From Photobacterium sanctipauli (GTDB lineage Bacteria; Pseudomonadota; Gammaproteobacteria; Enterobacterales; Vibrionaceae): a DNA stretch of 64,000 bases. Positions 26,162-33,721 of this stretch are shown one piece after another. Position 1 is the first letter of the stretch. Each line of letters begins with the position of its first letter. The position numbers were made by a program, and so were the translations under genes. Location of the stretch: the NCBI RefSeq assembly GCF_003026495.1, contig NZ_PYMA01000002.1, positions 620,001 to 684,000 of the forward strand, read 5' to 3'. The notes under the pieces are model-generated. The model was not told the origin of the DNA. It worked only from the letters and a program-made list of their open reading frames with translations, and ran no database searches.

Positions 26162-27202
26162 TCATTTAAATCGATACAACATACCAGCGCTGAGCAACTG
26201 AACAGATGAATCGTAAAATTTGATATCGCTGTCTTCTTCAAACCACACTACGCCGGTATTGAATAACCAGTTCTTCCAGCCGAATGGTGCCCCGTAGAAC
26301 GCAGTGAAGCTGGCCCCGTAACGCTGAGTATCTGCTTTTTGGTCATAGATAGGATTTTCTTCGTCGTAATTCAGCCCTGCAATCGAAGCGTTTGAGACAA
26401 AGTGCCATCGACCCATTGAATAGATGTAATTGACGTTAAGTGCCACACCATCATACGCCATAGACTCACCATCTAAGTCTTGGTCGATAAACGTAAATTG
26501 CGGGCTGATGATGTGTTTTCCTTTATCAACATTGAAGGTGTACTTAATTGCAAAGCGGCGGCTATCGCCATTACGATCAAGCGCATTTTTCTCCTCTTCC
26601 ATTAAGCCTAAAAACTCACCACTACGTTCGTCATCAATGTCGATTTCACGCTGTGAATAAGAAAGTTCAAGGCCAGTGCCGTACATTTTATCCCAGATAA
26701 GACGAAAACCATTACTTGTGCGGTCGGTGCTGTTTCTATCGCTATTCTCAACAAATGGATCTTCCCATACTTCAGTGGCTAGCGGGGTTTGAAGGTAGCT
26801 AACACCGATAATACCGGCTTTGCCGATTTCTTGGCGAATACCTGCTCGGGTTGAGAAATCGAAACGTAGGTAATCTTCTAGTTGGTTACCGAGAAATATT
26901 TGGGTACGAGATTCAGCAAAGGTATATGCGATTTCTAACCCAATAACAGGGATACCTGCACTTTTATCCTTGGGCGAATCGAACACGGAATCAATAGACT
27001 TATTACCAAGATTAATACCTGAAATTTCAGCGAGGGTGTTAGATTCGACATTGGTAATACCTGCACCCAGGTTTACAAACCCGCTAAAGCCATCTTGTTG
27101 AGGAATAGCATCAAGCGCATAGGCTTGGCTGCATGCTGCCAAGCCTATTAATAAGAGTTTAAGGTTTAAAAGTCTGAATTTAACAAATCTAAGCTTTCGC
27201 AT
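26162..27202 (-). CDS. DUF2860-type outer-membrane beta-barrel protein
   Basis: A cleavable signal (CSQAYA near residue 31) precedes a body of amphipathic strands. The chain ends in LSAGMLYRFK, which resembles a barrel's last strand although it ends in Lys rather than Phe. Composition and features such as GFSGFVNLGAGITNVESN match the DUF2860 family, found in vibrios and with no known function. The start is set at the ATG at 27202, just after a GGGG stretch. It is a single minus-strand gene. Confidence 0.72.
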   Translation of the reverse strand: MRKLRFVKFRLLNLKLLLIGLAACSQAYALDAIPQQDGFSGFVNLGAGITNVESNTLAEISGINLGNKSIDSVFDSPKDKSAGIPVIGLEIAYTFAESRTQIFLGNQLEDYLRFDFSTRAGIRQEIGKAGIIGVSYLQTPLATEVWEDPFVENSDRNSTDRTSNGFRLIWDKMYGTGLELSYSQREIDIDDERSGEFLGLMEEEKNALDRNGDSRRFAIKYTFNVDKGKHIISPQFTFIDQDLDGESMAYDGVALNVNYIYSMGRWHFVSNASIAGLNYDEENPIYDQKADTQRYGASFTAFYGAPFGWKNWLFNTGVVWFEEDSDIKFYDSSVQLLSAGMLYRFK

Positions 27203-27348
27203 AAGACCCCAAGCCACTGGTTGTTTGGCTCTCAGTTTAGTTCAGCGACAAAGGTCGGGGTGTCTATCTTTACTAACGTCGTGCTAGTGAGAAATTTTAA
27301 TTTGTCTCATGATACAAACTGTAAATCAGGCAAGTTTGTAGTTGTAGT

Positions 27349-28722
27349 TCAGTCATTTAATTGCTCGAGTAATTGGTTGTATAACGGGTGGTTTAATAAC
27401 TGTCGCTCGCCTTCATCAACCAGTAAGGTAACGTCGTTTTTGTCTAGGGTAAAATCAGTTGGAATGGTGTTGGCGTCAAAACGGGTGGTGGGGTGGGGGA
27501 TTTTTTTCAATGTAACATGAAGAAAATACGGGTCGGTAGCTATCCCCGCTTCTTTTTCAGCTAGCTCAGCCCATTCCAGTAAGTTCCCCCAGATCACTTT
27601 CTTGGTGGCGTCGTTATAGCGATGGAGTTGAGTGTCGGTAATGGCAGAAAGGGTATCGGTGATACTGGGTTCGTCGGCGGACTGTTCAAATTGATAATAG
27701 GGCTCGGTTGATGCATCCACCGAAATAATGAGCATGTGTGAGCGGGGTTTGACTTCGACTTGATCTATGAAGGCTTCACTCCCGCCACTGCTTTCCACTA
27801 AATCGTAGATCGCTAATAAACCTAGGTTGTCAGAAATACCCCCATCAACAAGGTGAATATACTTGCGACGTTGCTTATTTTGGTAACTACGTAGGCCGTC
27901 GATGGTGCGTTGAATTTGGGGATCCACACTTTGGCGTTCAAGGTCGAATCCATTACTAGGTTTGCAACCTGGGTAGTTGTTGAGAACCACAGGGCTGAAC
28001 ATGACGGGTACAGCTGCTGAGGCCATTACTGCATCGGCCACGGGGTAGTGGCTAAGATCTGAGCACAACAAATCAAAGTACTCTTGCAGAAAAGAAAAGC
28101 GAACACCTGAGCCTAAATCGGTCGCATTTAAAATGATGGTTGGGCCATTGGTGCGTTGTAAGTCAGCAAATGTGGCGTGATGGAATAGGCTGTCTTGAAA
28201 ATAGTCGATGGCAAAAGCTGAACGACTTTCGGATGAAAACCAGAGTCTTGGGTCGAACAAGGTATGGAAGAGGTCGCCACCCACGTCCTTATAGAGAAAC
28301 GCTGATTCGAAGTCGTCAAAAATTTTATCACCGTATAAGCCATAGTAGGCGGCGGTGAAGCTACCGCCGGAAACCGAGCTGATAAAATCAACTTCATCAA
28401 GTAACCTTTGAGGGCCGTGTTCGGTATTGATGATAGTTTGATGAAGCGCCTTTAATACCCCATAAGAAAAGGCGGCTGCGCGAGTGCCCCCGCCAGAAAA
28501 AGACAGCATGATTGCGATGTCACCTTGATCATGATATTTCATCGCTTCTGTGGCGGAGTAGGGTGGTAGCGTAGGGGAATGGGCTAATGGCTGGTTTATT
28601 GCTACTTGGCTGCCGTTTAATGGGCTATTAGATGGTGAATTGCTGGCTGTACAAGCCGTCAGGTATAGCCCAATCATAAAGCATATAAGAAGTCGCACGG
28701 CTCCAACCCCACATCGTTTCAT
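27349..28722 (-). CDS. Patatin-like phospholipase lipoprotein
   Basis: Patatin-family lipases use a Ser-Asp dyad. The oxyanion loop SFSGGGTRA, the nucleophile elbow SSVSGGSF and the catalytic Asp in HLVDGGISDNLG are all present. The true N-terminus is taken as the ATG at 28722, because it yields a lipoprotein signal with lipobox LTAC; the protein should be membrane-tethered and export-competent. The longer open frame up to 28875 adds 51 residues that spoil the signal and run toward the tRNA terminator. It is 457 aa. The substrate (phospholipid or other ester) is not evident. Confidence 0.88.
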   Translation of the reverse strand: MKRCGVGAVRLLICFMIGLYLTACTASNSPSNSPLNGSQVAINQPLAHSPTLPPYSATEAMKYHDQGDIAIMLSFSGGGTRAAAFSYGVLKALHQTIINTEHGPQRLLDEVDFISSVSGGSFTAAYYGLYGDKIFDDFESAFLYKDVGGDLFHTLFDPRLWFSSESRSAFAIDYFQDSLFHHATFADLQRTNGPTIILNATDLGSGVRFSFLQEYFDLLCSDLSHYPVADAVMASAAVPVMFSPVVLNNYPGCKPSNGFDLERQSVDPQIQRTIDGLRSYQNKQRRKYIHLVDGGISDNLGLLAIYDLVESSGGSEAFIDQVEVKPRSHMLIISVDASTEPYYQFEQSADEPSITDTLSAITDTQLHRYNDATKKVIWGNLLEWAELAEKEAGIATDPYFLHVTLKKIPHPTTRFDANTIPTDFTLDKNDVTLLVDEGERQLLNHPLYNQLLEQLND

Positions 28723-28864
28723 TTGAGAATAGCTTAGTTGAGCGATACAACGGTAGCCAAGGTGCCTTAGGTATAAAACGGAATGGGAGTGATGCCAACG
28801 CTGCTGGCGTGCTTTGATGTTCAGTCGCTTTGACATTCGAGAATAGCTATCGCCTGATAGCAAA

Positions 28865-28889
28865 AAAGCCTGCACAAAGTGCAGGCTTT
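28865..28889 (-). terminator. Terminator of the tRNA-Val array
   Basis: An 11-bp perfect stem (AAAGCCTGCAC / GTGCAGGCTTT) with a 3-base loop is followed by a six-T run on the minus strand, 20 bases past the last tRNA. Confidence 0.9.
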
Positions 28890-28908
28890 ATTTTCTCGTA
28901 AGAGAATA

Positions 28909-28984
28909 TGGTGGGCGATACCGGGCTCGAACCAGTGACCCCCTCCTTGTAAGGGAGGTGCTCTCCCAACTGAGCTAATCGCCC
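28909..28984 (-). tRNA. tRNA-Val(TAC)
   Basis: It is 76 nt with encoded CCA. The acceptor stem starts GGGCGAT. The anticodon stem CCTCC/GGAGG holds the loop CTTACAA, giving anticodon TAC. The T-arm has TTCGA. It is the last gene of the array. Confidence 0.97.
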
Positions 28985-29040
28985 GAAATCTTTCGGGTTG
29001 TTGCTTGGGATAATGCAACATAATTCGCTTCAAAGCAAAT

Positions 29041-29117
29041 TGGTACGACCGAGTGGACTCGAACCACCGACCCCCACCATGTCAAGGTGGTGCTCTAACC
29101 AGCTGAGCTACGGTCGT
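29041..29117 (-). tRNA. tRNA-Val(GAC), acceptor variant A, copy 3
   Basis: It is 77 nt with encoded CCA. The acceptor stem is ACGACCG/CGGTCGT. The anticodon stem CCACC/GGTGG holds loop TTGACAT, so the anticodon is GAC (valine), not GTC (aspartate). Confidence 0.96.
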
Positions 29118-29160
29118 ATAATCTTTAATAACATCACTTAGAAAATGATCTTATCAAAAA

Positions 29161-29237
29161 TGGTGCGTCTGAGTGGACTCGAACCACCGACCCCTACCAT
29201 GTCAAGGTAGTACTCTAACCAGCTGAGCTACAGACGC
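29161..29237 (-). tRNA. tRNA-Val(GAC), acceptor variant B, copy 2
   Basis: It is 77 nt with CCA. The acceptor stem is GCGTCTG/CAGACGC, the anticodon stem CTACC/GGTAG and the anticodon GAC. Confidence 0.96.
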
Positions 29238-29256
29238 ATTGTTGATTCTAAGAATT

Positions 29257-29333
29257 TGGTACGACCGAGTGGACTCGAACCACCGACCCCCACCATGTCA
29301 AGGTGGTGCTCTAACCAGCTGAGCTACGGTCGT
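29257..29333 (-). tRNA. tRNA-Val(GAC), acceptor variant A, copy 2
   Basis: It is identical in sequence to the gene at 29041-29117. It is separated from the variant B gene at 29161 by a 19-base spacer. Confidence 0.96.
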
Positions 29334-29373
29334 ACTATCTTTAATAAATCTCTTAGCAAGTGACTTACTAAAA

Positions 29374-29450
29374 TGGTGCGTCTGAGTGGACTCGAACCAC
29401 CGACCCCTACCATGTCAAGGTAGTACTCTAACCAGCTGAGCTACAGACGC
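29374..29450 (-). tRNA. tRNA-Val(GAC), acceptor variant B, copy 1
   Basis: It is identical in sequence to the gene at 29161-29237 and is followed by the same 19-base spacer with one change. Confidence 0.96.
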
Positions 29451-29469
29451 ATTGTTGATTCTAAGAATC

Positions 29470-29546
29470 TGGTACGACCGAGTGGACTCGAACCACCGAC
29501 CCCCACCATGTCAAGGTGGTGCTCTAACCAGCTGAGCTACGGTCGT
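29470..29546 (-). tRNA. tRNA-Val(GAC), acceptor variant A, copy 1
   Basis: This is the first gene of the array, identical to the other variant A genes. The array promoter lies 26 bases upstream. Confidence 0.96.
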
Positions 29547-29571
29547 ACTATGTTCCCGTGGAACAGAAGCG

Positions 29572-29600
29572 ATATTAAACACTTCATTCTGGCCGTGCAA
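29572..29600 (-). promoter_or_regulatory. Sigma-70 promoter of the tRNA-Val array
   Basis: Read on the minus strand, TTGCAC and TAATAT are spaced by exactly 17 bases, with the -10 box ending 26 bases before the first tRNA. It fits a strong stable-RNA promoter. Confidence 0.75.
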
Positions 29601-29687
29601 GGGCAACGATCGATTAATTTAGAAAAAAGTGATTGTTTGCTTAGAGTTTATCCAAATGAAGAAATAAATCAGTTGTAATGATGGTTT

Positions 29688-29782
29688 TTACGCCAGTTGT
29701 TTGCAACTGGCGTAATGGTAATTATCTGTTATTGAACAGATTATAACCTCAAGGTGTCACTGAAAGCGTTACCTTGAGGTTA
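29688..29782 (-). terminator. Three tandem hairpins downstream of the ParA gene
   Basis: Three perfect stems follow one another: TAACCTCAAGGT/ACCTTGAGGTTA (29744-29782), ATCTGTT/AACAGAT (29724-29741) and TTACGCCAGTTG/CAACTGGCGTAA (29688-29715). The first begins 5 bases after the stop codon. None has a strong minus-strand T-run, so this may be a terminator cluster or a structured 3' end. Confidence 0.5.
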
Positions 29783-29786
29783 ATGC

Positions 29787-30572
29787 TTATACGGCTTTTT
29801 CTGTGACTTCTTCAAGCTTATGGTACAACTGCTCGAAGGTTTGGGTGAGTTTATGATTCGGCAACAAGTGAATAAGAGGTCGCTGATGATAGTGCGACTC
29901 TTTCATCTTGATTGATAGCGGGAGGTAAGGCTTTAGAATTGGCAAGCCTAAATCTTGAAGATCTTCGATGATCTGGCTTGGGAACTTCGCCTGAGCATTG
30001 AACATATTGACGATCACACCTTCGACGTCAAGTTTAGGGTTATGATCTTCGCGCAACTCGGCCACATTGTTAAGCAAGGTGATCAGTGCCTGCTGGGAAA
30101 AACTATCGCAATCAAACGGGATAAGTAGCTTGTTGGCGGCAATTAGCGCAGCTTTACTAAAGAAATTCAGATTAGGCGGCGTGTCGATGTATATTCGATC
30201 ATAGCTTTTTTCCAACTCTTCAAGCGCATCGCGGAGCTTGTAAATCTTGTAACGGCGCTCAAGCTCAGATTCAATTTTTTCAAGCTTAGGGCTTGAAGGG
30301 ATCAAATCCAGATTGTTGAAGGCGGTGGGTTGGGGGAAGTCTTTAACCGGCGTGGAGACCGAAAACCAGCCAACGGTCTGGTTCAATAAGTCGGCGATGG
30401 TTTTGTTACTGTCACTGGCAATGTTATAGCCAAGATAATGGCTGCTGTTGCCCTGTACATCCAGATCAATTAATAAAGTTTTGTAGCCATTTGCTGCGCT
30501 CAATGCAGCAAGGTTTGCGGTGATGCTAGATTTTCCGACGCCACCTTTTTGGTTAAATACCACCCGACGCAT
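29787..30572 (-). CDS. ParA/Soj-family ATPase (orphan, no ParB)
   Basis: This is a deviant-Walker ATPase of the ParA/MinD class, which dimerises on DNA or membrane to position cargo. It shows Walker A KGGVGKSS at residues 9-16, switch I DLDVQGNSS at about 37-45 and Walker B RIYIDTPP near 130. It is 261 aa, with no N-terminal HTH, so it belongs to the small ParA type. No parB or parS cluster lies beside it. The chromosome-partition pair near oriC is therefore not indicated; a role in placing another complex is more likely. DUF5062 and DUF3080 genes follow upstream on the same strand. Confidence 0.88.
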   Translation of the reverse strand: MRRVVFNQKGGVGKSSITANLAALSAANGYKTLLIDLDVQGNSSHYLGYNIASDSNKTIADLLNQTVGWFSVSTPVKDFPQPTAFNNLDLIPSSPKLEKIESELERRYKIYKLRDALEELEKSYDRIYIDTPPNLNFFSKAALIAANKLLIPFDCDSFSQQALITLLNNVAELREDHNPKLDVEGVIVNMFNAQAKFPSQIIEDLQDLGLPILKPYLPLSIKMKESHYHQRPLIHLLPNHKLTQTFEQLYHKLEEVTEKAV

Positions 30573-30640
30573 AGTTGGTTCCTGCCTTGGAATATGTTTA
30601 TGACGAATACGTTACCTGACCTGAATATGAGCCGCAATGC

Positions 30641-30901
30641 TTAATTCAGCAACTCGTGATCAGCTGGTAATAAGCGGGTGATCCATAGTACCAGCTTATG
30701 TTTCATGTTTGGGCCGTCTTCTTTGTCTTCGGGCAATGGCGTGATCTGTTTGAACTCGACCAGTAAACGGTAAATACACTCTACCTTATCTTTAGCTGAG
30801 ACACTTTTATCTAGGTCGCCATAGCCTTGTTTTTGTGCAAAGGCAAAACCCAGCTCTAAGGCTTTTTTCAGTAGTTTTGCTTCATTCTTGTGTTTTTTCA
30901 T
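30641..30901 (-). CDS. DUF5062 family small protein
   Basis: It is 86 aa, soluble, basic in its first third (MKKHKNEAKLLKKALELGF) and helical. The sequence resembles the DUF5062 family of Vibrionaceae, which has no known function. The start is set at the ATG at 30901, with GGAG 6 bases upstream; the longer frame would add 18 residues across that site. It lies 68 bases upstream of the ParA gene in the same direction, so co-transcription is plausible. Confidence 0.75.
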   Translation of the reverse strand: MKKHKNEAKLLKKALELGFAFAQKQGYGDLDKSVSAKDKVECIYRLLVEFKQITPLPEDKEDGPNMKHKLVLWITRLLPADHELLN

Positions 30902-31037
30902 TTTAGGCTCCAGCCACAACATGTGTGTGATCATACTAGAGGCTAAAAGTGACATTGGATAGTTCGGGAGCCTAAATCTTTGCGCTATCCCGCTGTTGCG
31001 ACGCTATTTTTATGTGTCTTACATGGCTGTTGCCAAA

Positions 31038-32075
31038 TTAGCCCAATGGGCTTCTGCCCACTTTAATGTTGCAGCGCTTGAAAACGCGCTGCCAAAATTG
31101 AACGTGGGCTAGCGTGGCACGACGGAAATCCTCATGCATCTCGCCCATCAGGTAGTAGTTGATGTAGGGGGTCATCTCCGGCGTTTTCAGGCTATGTTGT
31201 AACAGCAGTTGGCTAAGTATCGGTTGAATTTCAAGGTACTGTGAGTCAAGTTCGGCGAGATAGCTTTGTAGATCAGTGGCGAAAAACTTATAGAAAACGT
31301 TAGTTAGGTATTGTGCGGTTTGCTGGTTTCGCCCTTCGCCACAAATGATACGTTGTTCTTGGCTTTCGAGCATGGTTGTGATGGCATCCAGCCATTGGCT
31401 GGATAACGAGATTGAATATATTAGCTGCCCAAAGTAATGGTGGGGGTGAATTTGCTCCTGGTGGTAAAGCACGCGCTCGGCTTGCTTGTCGGGAACGCTT
31501 TGCTGGTCATTAATCTGAGAAGATAAATAAAGTAAGTATTTGAACGCATTGAGGCTTTCATTAAAGCCGTAAAATTCATTTAAGCTAAAGGGTTGGTGGA
31601 ATAGGGTGAGTTGTTGTCGCCACTCCTTACCGGTGACGAGCATGTTCCACAAGTAGATAGGCAGTTGTGCCTGTTTTTGCTGCTCAAATGAACGTAACTC
31701 ATCGCTGAGCTCGAAGTCATCGGGTAGGGTTTTTAAGCAGTGTTCGATCCCCCTAAGTAGCATCAATTCGTAACGTAATTGGCGGGATTTATCTTGAACC
31801 TTGCCCAGTATCGAATTGCGCTCTGCGATGAGGTTGAATAGGCCGCATTTGCGAAGCTCGTAAGCATCGAGAATACCAATTCGAATATCTTCAACCGGTA
31901 AGGTCAACTCTCTGGTGGCAGGAAATTCTGGTATATCACCAGGTTTGGCTGAGGCAGCGCTGATGTCGAGTACATTCGCCAGTCGTTGGCTATAGGTTTT
32001 AAATTGTGCCGTTGCTGTATCACGCTCGCACCCAATTAACAGCCAGCAACAACAAATTAAGAAAACATAACGCAT
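31038..32075 (-). CDS. DUF3080-type lipoprotein
   Basis: A signal with lipobox LLIGC (Cys16) marks an envelope lipoprotein. The mature part (~330 aa) is helix-rich and has several Cys residues. It resembles the DUF3080 family of vibrios and relatives, whose function is unknown. It lies downstream of norM on the same strand but behind a good terminator, so it is probably expressed separately or by readthrough. Confidence 0.75.
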   Translation of the reverse strand: MRYVFLICCCWLLIGCERDTATAQFKTYSQRLANVLDISAASAKPGDIPEFPATRELTLPVEDIRIGILDAYELRKCGLFNLIAERNSILGKVQDKSRQLRYELMLLRGIEHCLKTLPDDFELSDELRSFEQQKQAQLPIYLWNMLVTGKEWRQQLTLFHQPFSLNEFYGFNESLNAFKYLLYLSSQINDQQSVPDKQAERVLYHQEQIHPHHYFGQLIYSISLSSQWLDAITTMLESQEQRIICGEGRNQQTAQYLTNVFYKFFATDLQSYLAELDSQYLEIQPILSQLLLQHSLKTPEMTPYINYYLMGEMHEDFRRATLAHVQFWQRVFKRCNIKVGRSPLG

Positions 32076-32127
32076 TCATTTGCCATCATTTAGTTTGATT
32101 GTTTAATTATACGAAGCAAATAAAACA

Positions 32128-32150
32128 AAAGGCGACCCAGGGTCGCCTTT
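32128..32150 (-). terminator. Intrinsic terminator of norM
   Basis: The stem AAAGGCGACC / GGTCGCCTTT is followed by TTTTGTTTTA on the minus strand, about 40 bases past norM. Confidence 0.88.
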
Positions 32151-32190
32151 ATCATCTCGAAGTTGGTTTGAGTAGGAGAATGGCTAGCAG

Positions 32191-33561
32191 TTAACGTAGC
32201 GACATGGCAATTTGGCTTTCATCATCTTGGCGGTGAATCCAGCGAAGACGCGTTGCCAGCATAATCGCAGCTGCAGTTAAGCCGATAATGTTACCGATCC
32301 AGAACCCGTGAGGCCCCATAGGCTCGCCCAACCAGTCGGTGATACCCAAGATGTAGCCAATGGGTAATCCTAAAATCCAGTAAGCAATAAAGGTGCGGAT
32401 AAAGATAGCGCGCATGTCTTTGTAACCGCGCAGGGCACCCGCTGCAACAACCTGTATCGCATCGGTACATTGGTAAACTGCAGCGAGGAACAGCAGCTGG
32501 CCGGCGATAAAGATAACTTCAGGGTTATCGGTGTACATTTGGGCGATTTGCTCACGGAACACAACCGTAAGCACGGCAGTAAGCATTGCAGTAAGCAGGC
32601 CTACCAACAGCCCACAATGGGATGCAATTTTAGCTTCTTCAATGTCTTTTCGGCCCAGAAGGTGGCCGACACGAATACTCAGAGCGGCACCAATACTCAT
32701 CGGGATCATGAAAATCAACGATGAGAAGTTACTCGCCACCTGATGGGCAGCAACGGTAATGGAGCCCAGTGGTGATATTAGCAAGGCGATGGCAGCAAAC
32801 AGTGAGACTTCAAAGAAAATAGATGCCGCAACCGGTAGCCCTAGTTTGAATAATCGGCTGATAGCACCCAGTTGAGGCTTATGCCAGTGGCTGAATAAAC
32901 CGACACTGTTTAGTTTTTTATTTAGCTTGATATATACCAGCATGGAGCCAAACATGAGCCAGTAAACAATGGCGGTTGCCACGCCACAGCCCACACCACC
33001 CAAAGCGGGGGCACCGAACTTACCGTAGACAAAAATCCAGTTCAGCGGGATATTGACGGCTAGGCCAATAAAGCCAATGACCATAGCGGGTATGGTAAGG
33101 GATAAGCCTTCAGAGAAAGATTTCAGGGTTTGGAAAAAGAGAAGACCCGGCACGGCAAACAAGACAGCGTGAAGGTAGCCAATGGTTTTTTCAGCTAACG
33201 CTTGCTCAACGTCCATCATGTCAACTAATGCACCAGCATTGTAGAGCACAAGAATGATAGGCACAGAAATGATGGCTGCCAGCATGAAGCCGTGCTGTAC
33301 TTCGAATGGAATTTTTTCTTTCTTGCCTGATCCATTGAGGGTCGCAACGATGGGTACAAGTGCGATCAACAATCCCACACCGAACAGGATGGAAGGAAGC
33401 CAGATACTGGCGGCGACAGAAACTGCCGCCATGTCAGTTGCGCTGACGCCACCTGCCATCACCGTATCGACAAACCCCATGGATGTTTGGGCAACAGACG
33501 CGATAAGAACGGGAAAAGCAAGTTTGAGTAGGTGGCGTGTCTCACGCCGATAATTATGCAC
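32191..33561 (-). CDS. norM: NorM-type MATE multidrug efflux pump
   Basis: This 12-helix inner-membrane antiporter expels cationic drugs such as fluoroquinolones and dyes, using Na+ or H+. MATE features are seen throughout: FPVLIASVAQTSMGFVDTVMAG at the start, PLNWIFVYGKFGAPALGGVG and VAAHQVASNFSSLIFMIPMS. Its 456 aa length is standard. The start codon is GTG at 33561, preceded by AGGAG at 7 bases. A norM/mdtK gene close to and divergent from ribE is an old gammaproteobacterial arrangement; here a diguanylate cyclase gene sits between them. Confidence 0.93.
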   Translation of the reverse strand: MHNYRRETRHLLKLAFPVLIASVAQTSMGFVDTVMAGGVSATDMAAVSVAASIWLPSILFGVGLLIALVPIVATLNGSGKKEKIPFEVQHGFMLAAIISVPIILVLYNAGALVDMMDVEQALAEKTIGYLHAVLFAVPGLLFFQTLKSFSEGLSLTIPAMVIGFIGLAVNIPLNWIFVYGKFGAPALGGVGCGVATAIVYWLMFGSMLVYIKLNKKLNSVGLFSHWHKPQLGAISRLFKLGLPVAASIFFEVSLFAAIALLISPLGSITVAAHQVASNFSSLIFMIPMSIGAALSIRVGHLLGRKDIEEAKIASHCGLLVGLLTAMLTAVLTVVFREQIAQMYTDNPEVIFIAGQLLFLAAVYQCTDAIQVVAAGALRGYKDMRAIFIRTFIAYWILGLPIGYILGITDWLGEPMGPHGFWIGNIIGLTAAAIMLATRLRWIHRQDDESQIAMSLR

Positions 33562-33721
33562 GAAAGCGCTCCTGAAGGATCAGAGATTAAAATCGCGTGA
33601 ATTATAACGGTTTAACGGTGTGAAACAATTGGCGCAGGCCGAAAAGCTTAATAATAATAAGCGCTATAGAGATCTTAGTATGCTAAAGCAAGTTTCAACC
33701 TGTTGGCATTATTCTCGTGAA

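Noticed and set aside
28723-28875. N-terminal extension of the patatin gene
   Set aside because: It would place 51 hydrophilic residues before a good lipoprotein signal and run into the tRNA terminator, so the ATG at 28722 is preferred.
28821-29033. ORF overlapping tRNA-Val(TAC)
   Set aside because: It reads through a clear tRNA gene and its terminator, so it is not a protein gene.
29041-29546. Reading the repeated tRNAs as tRNA-Asp because of the GTCA string in the plus-strand sequence
   Set aside because: On the coding strand the 7-base loop is TTGACAT, which places GAC (valine) at positions 34-36.
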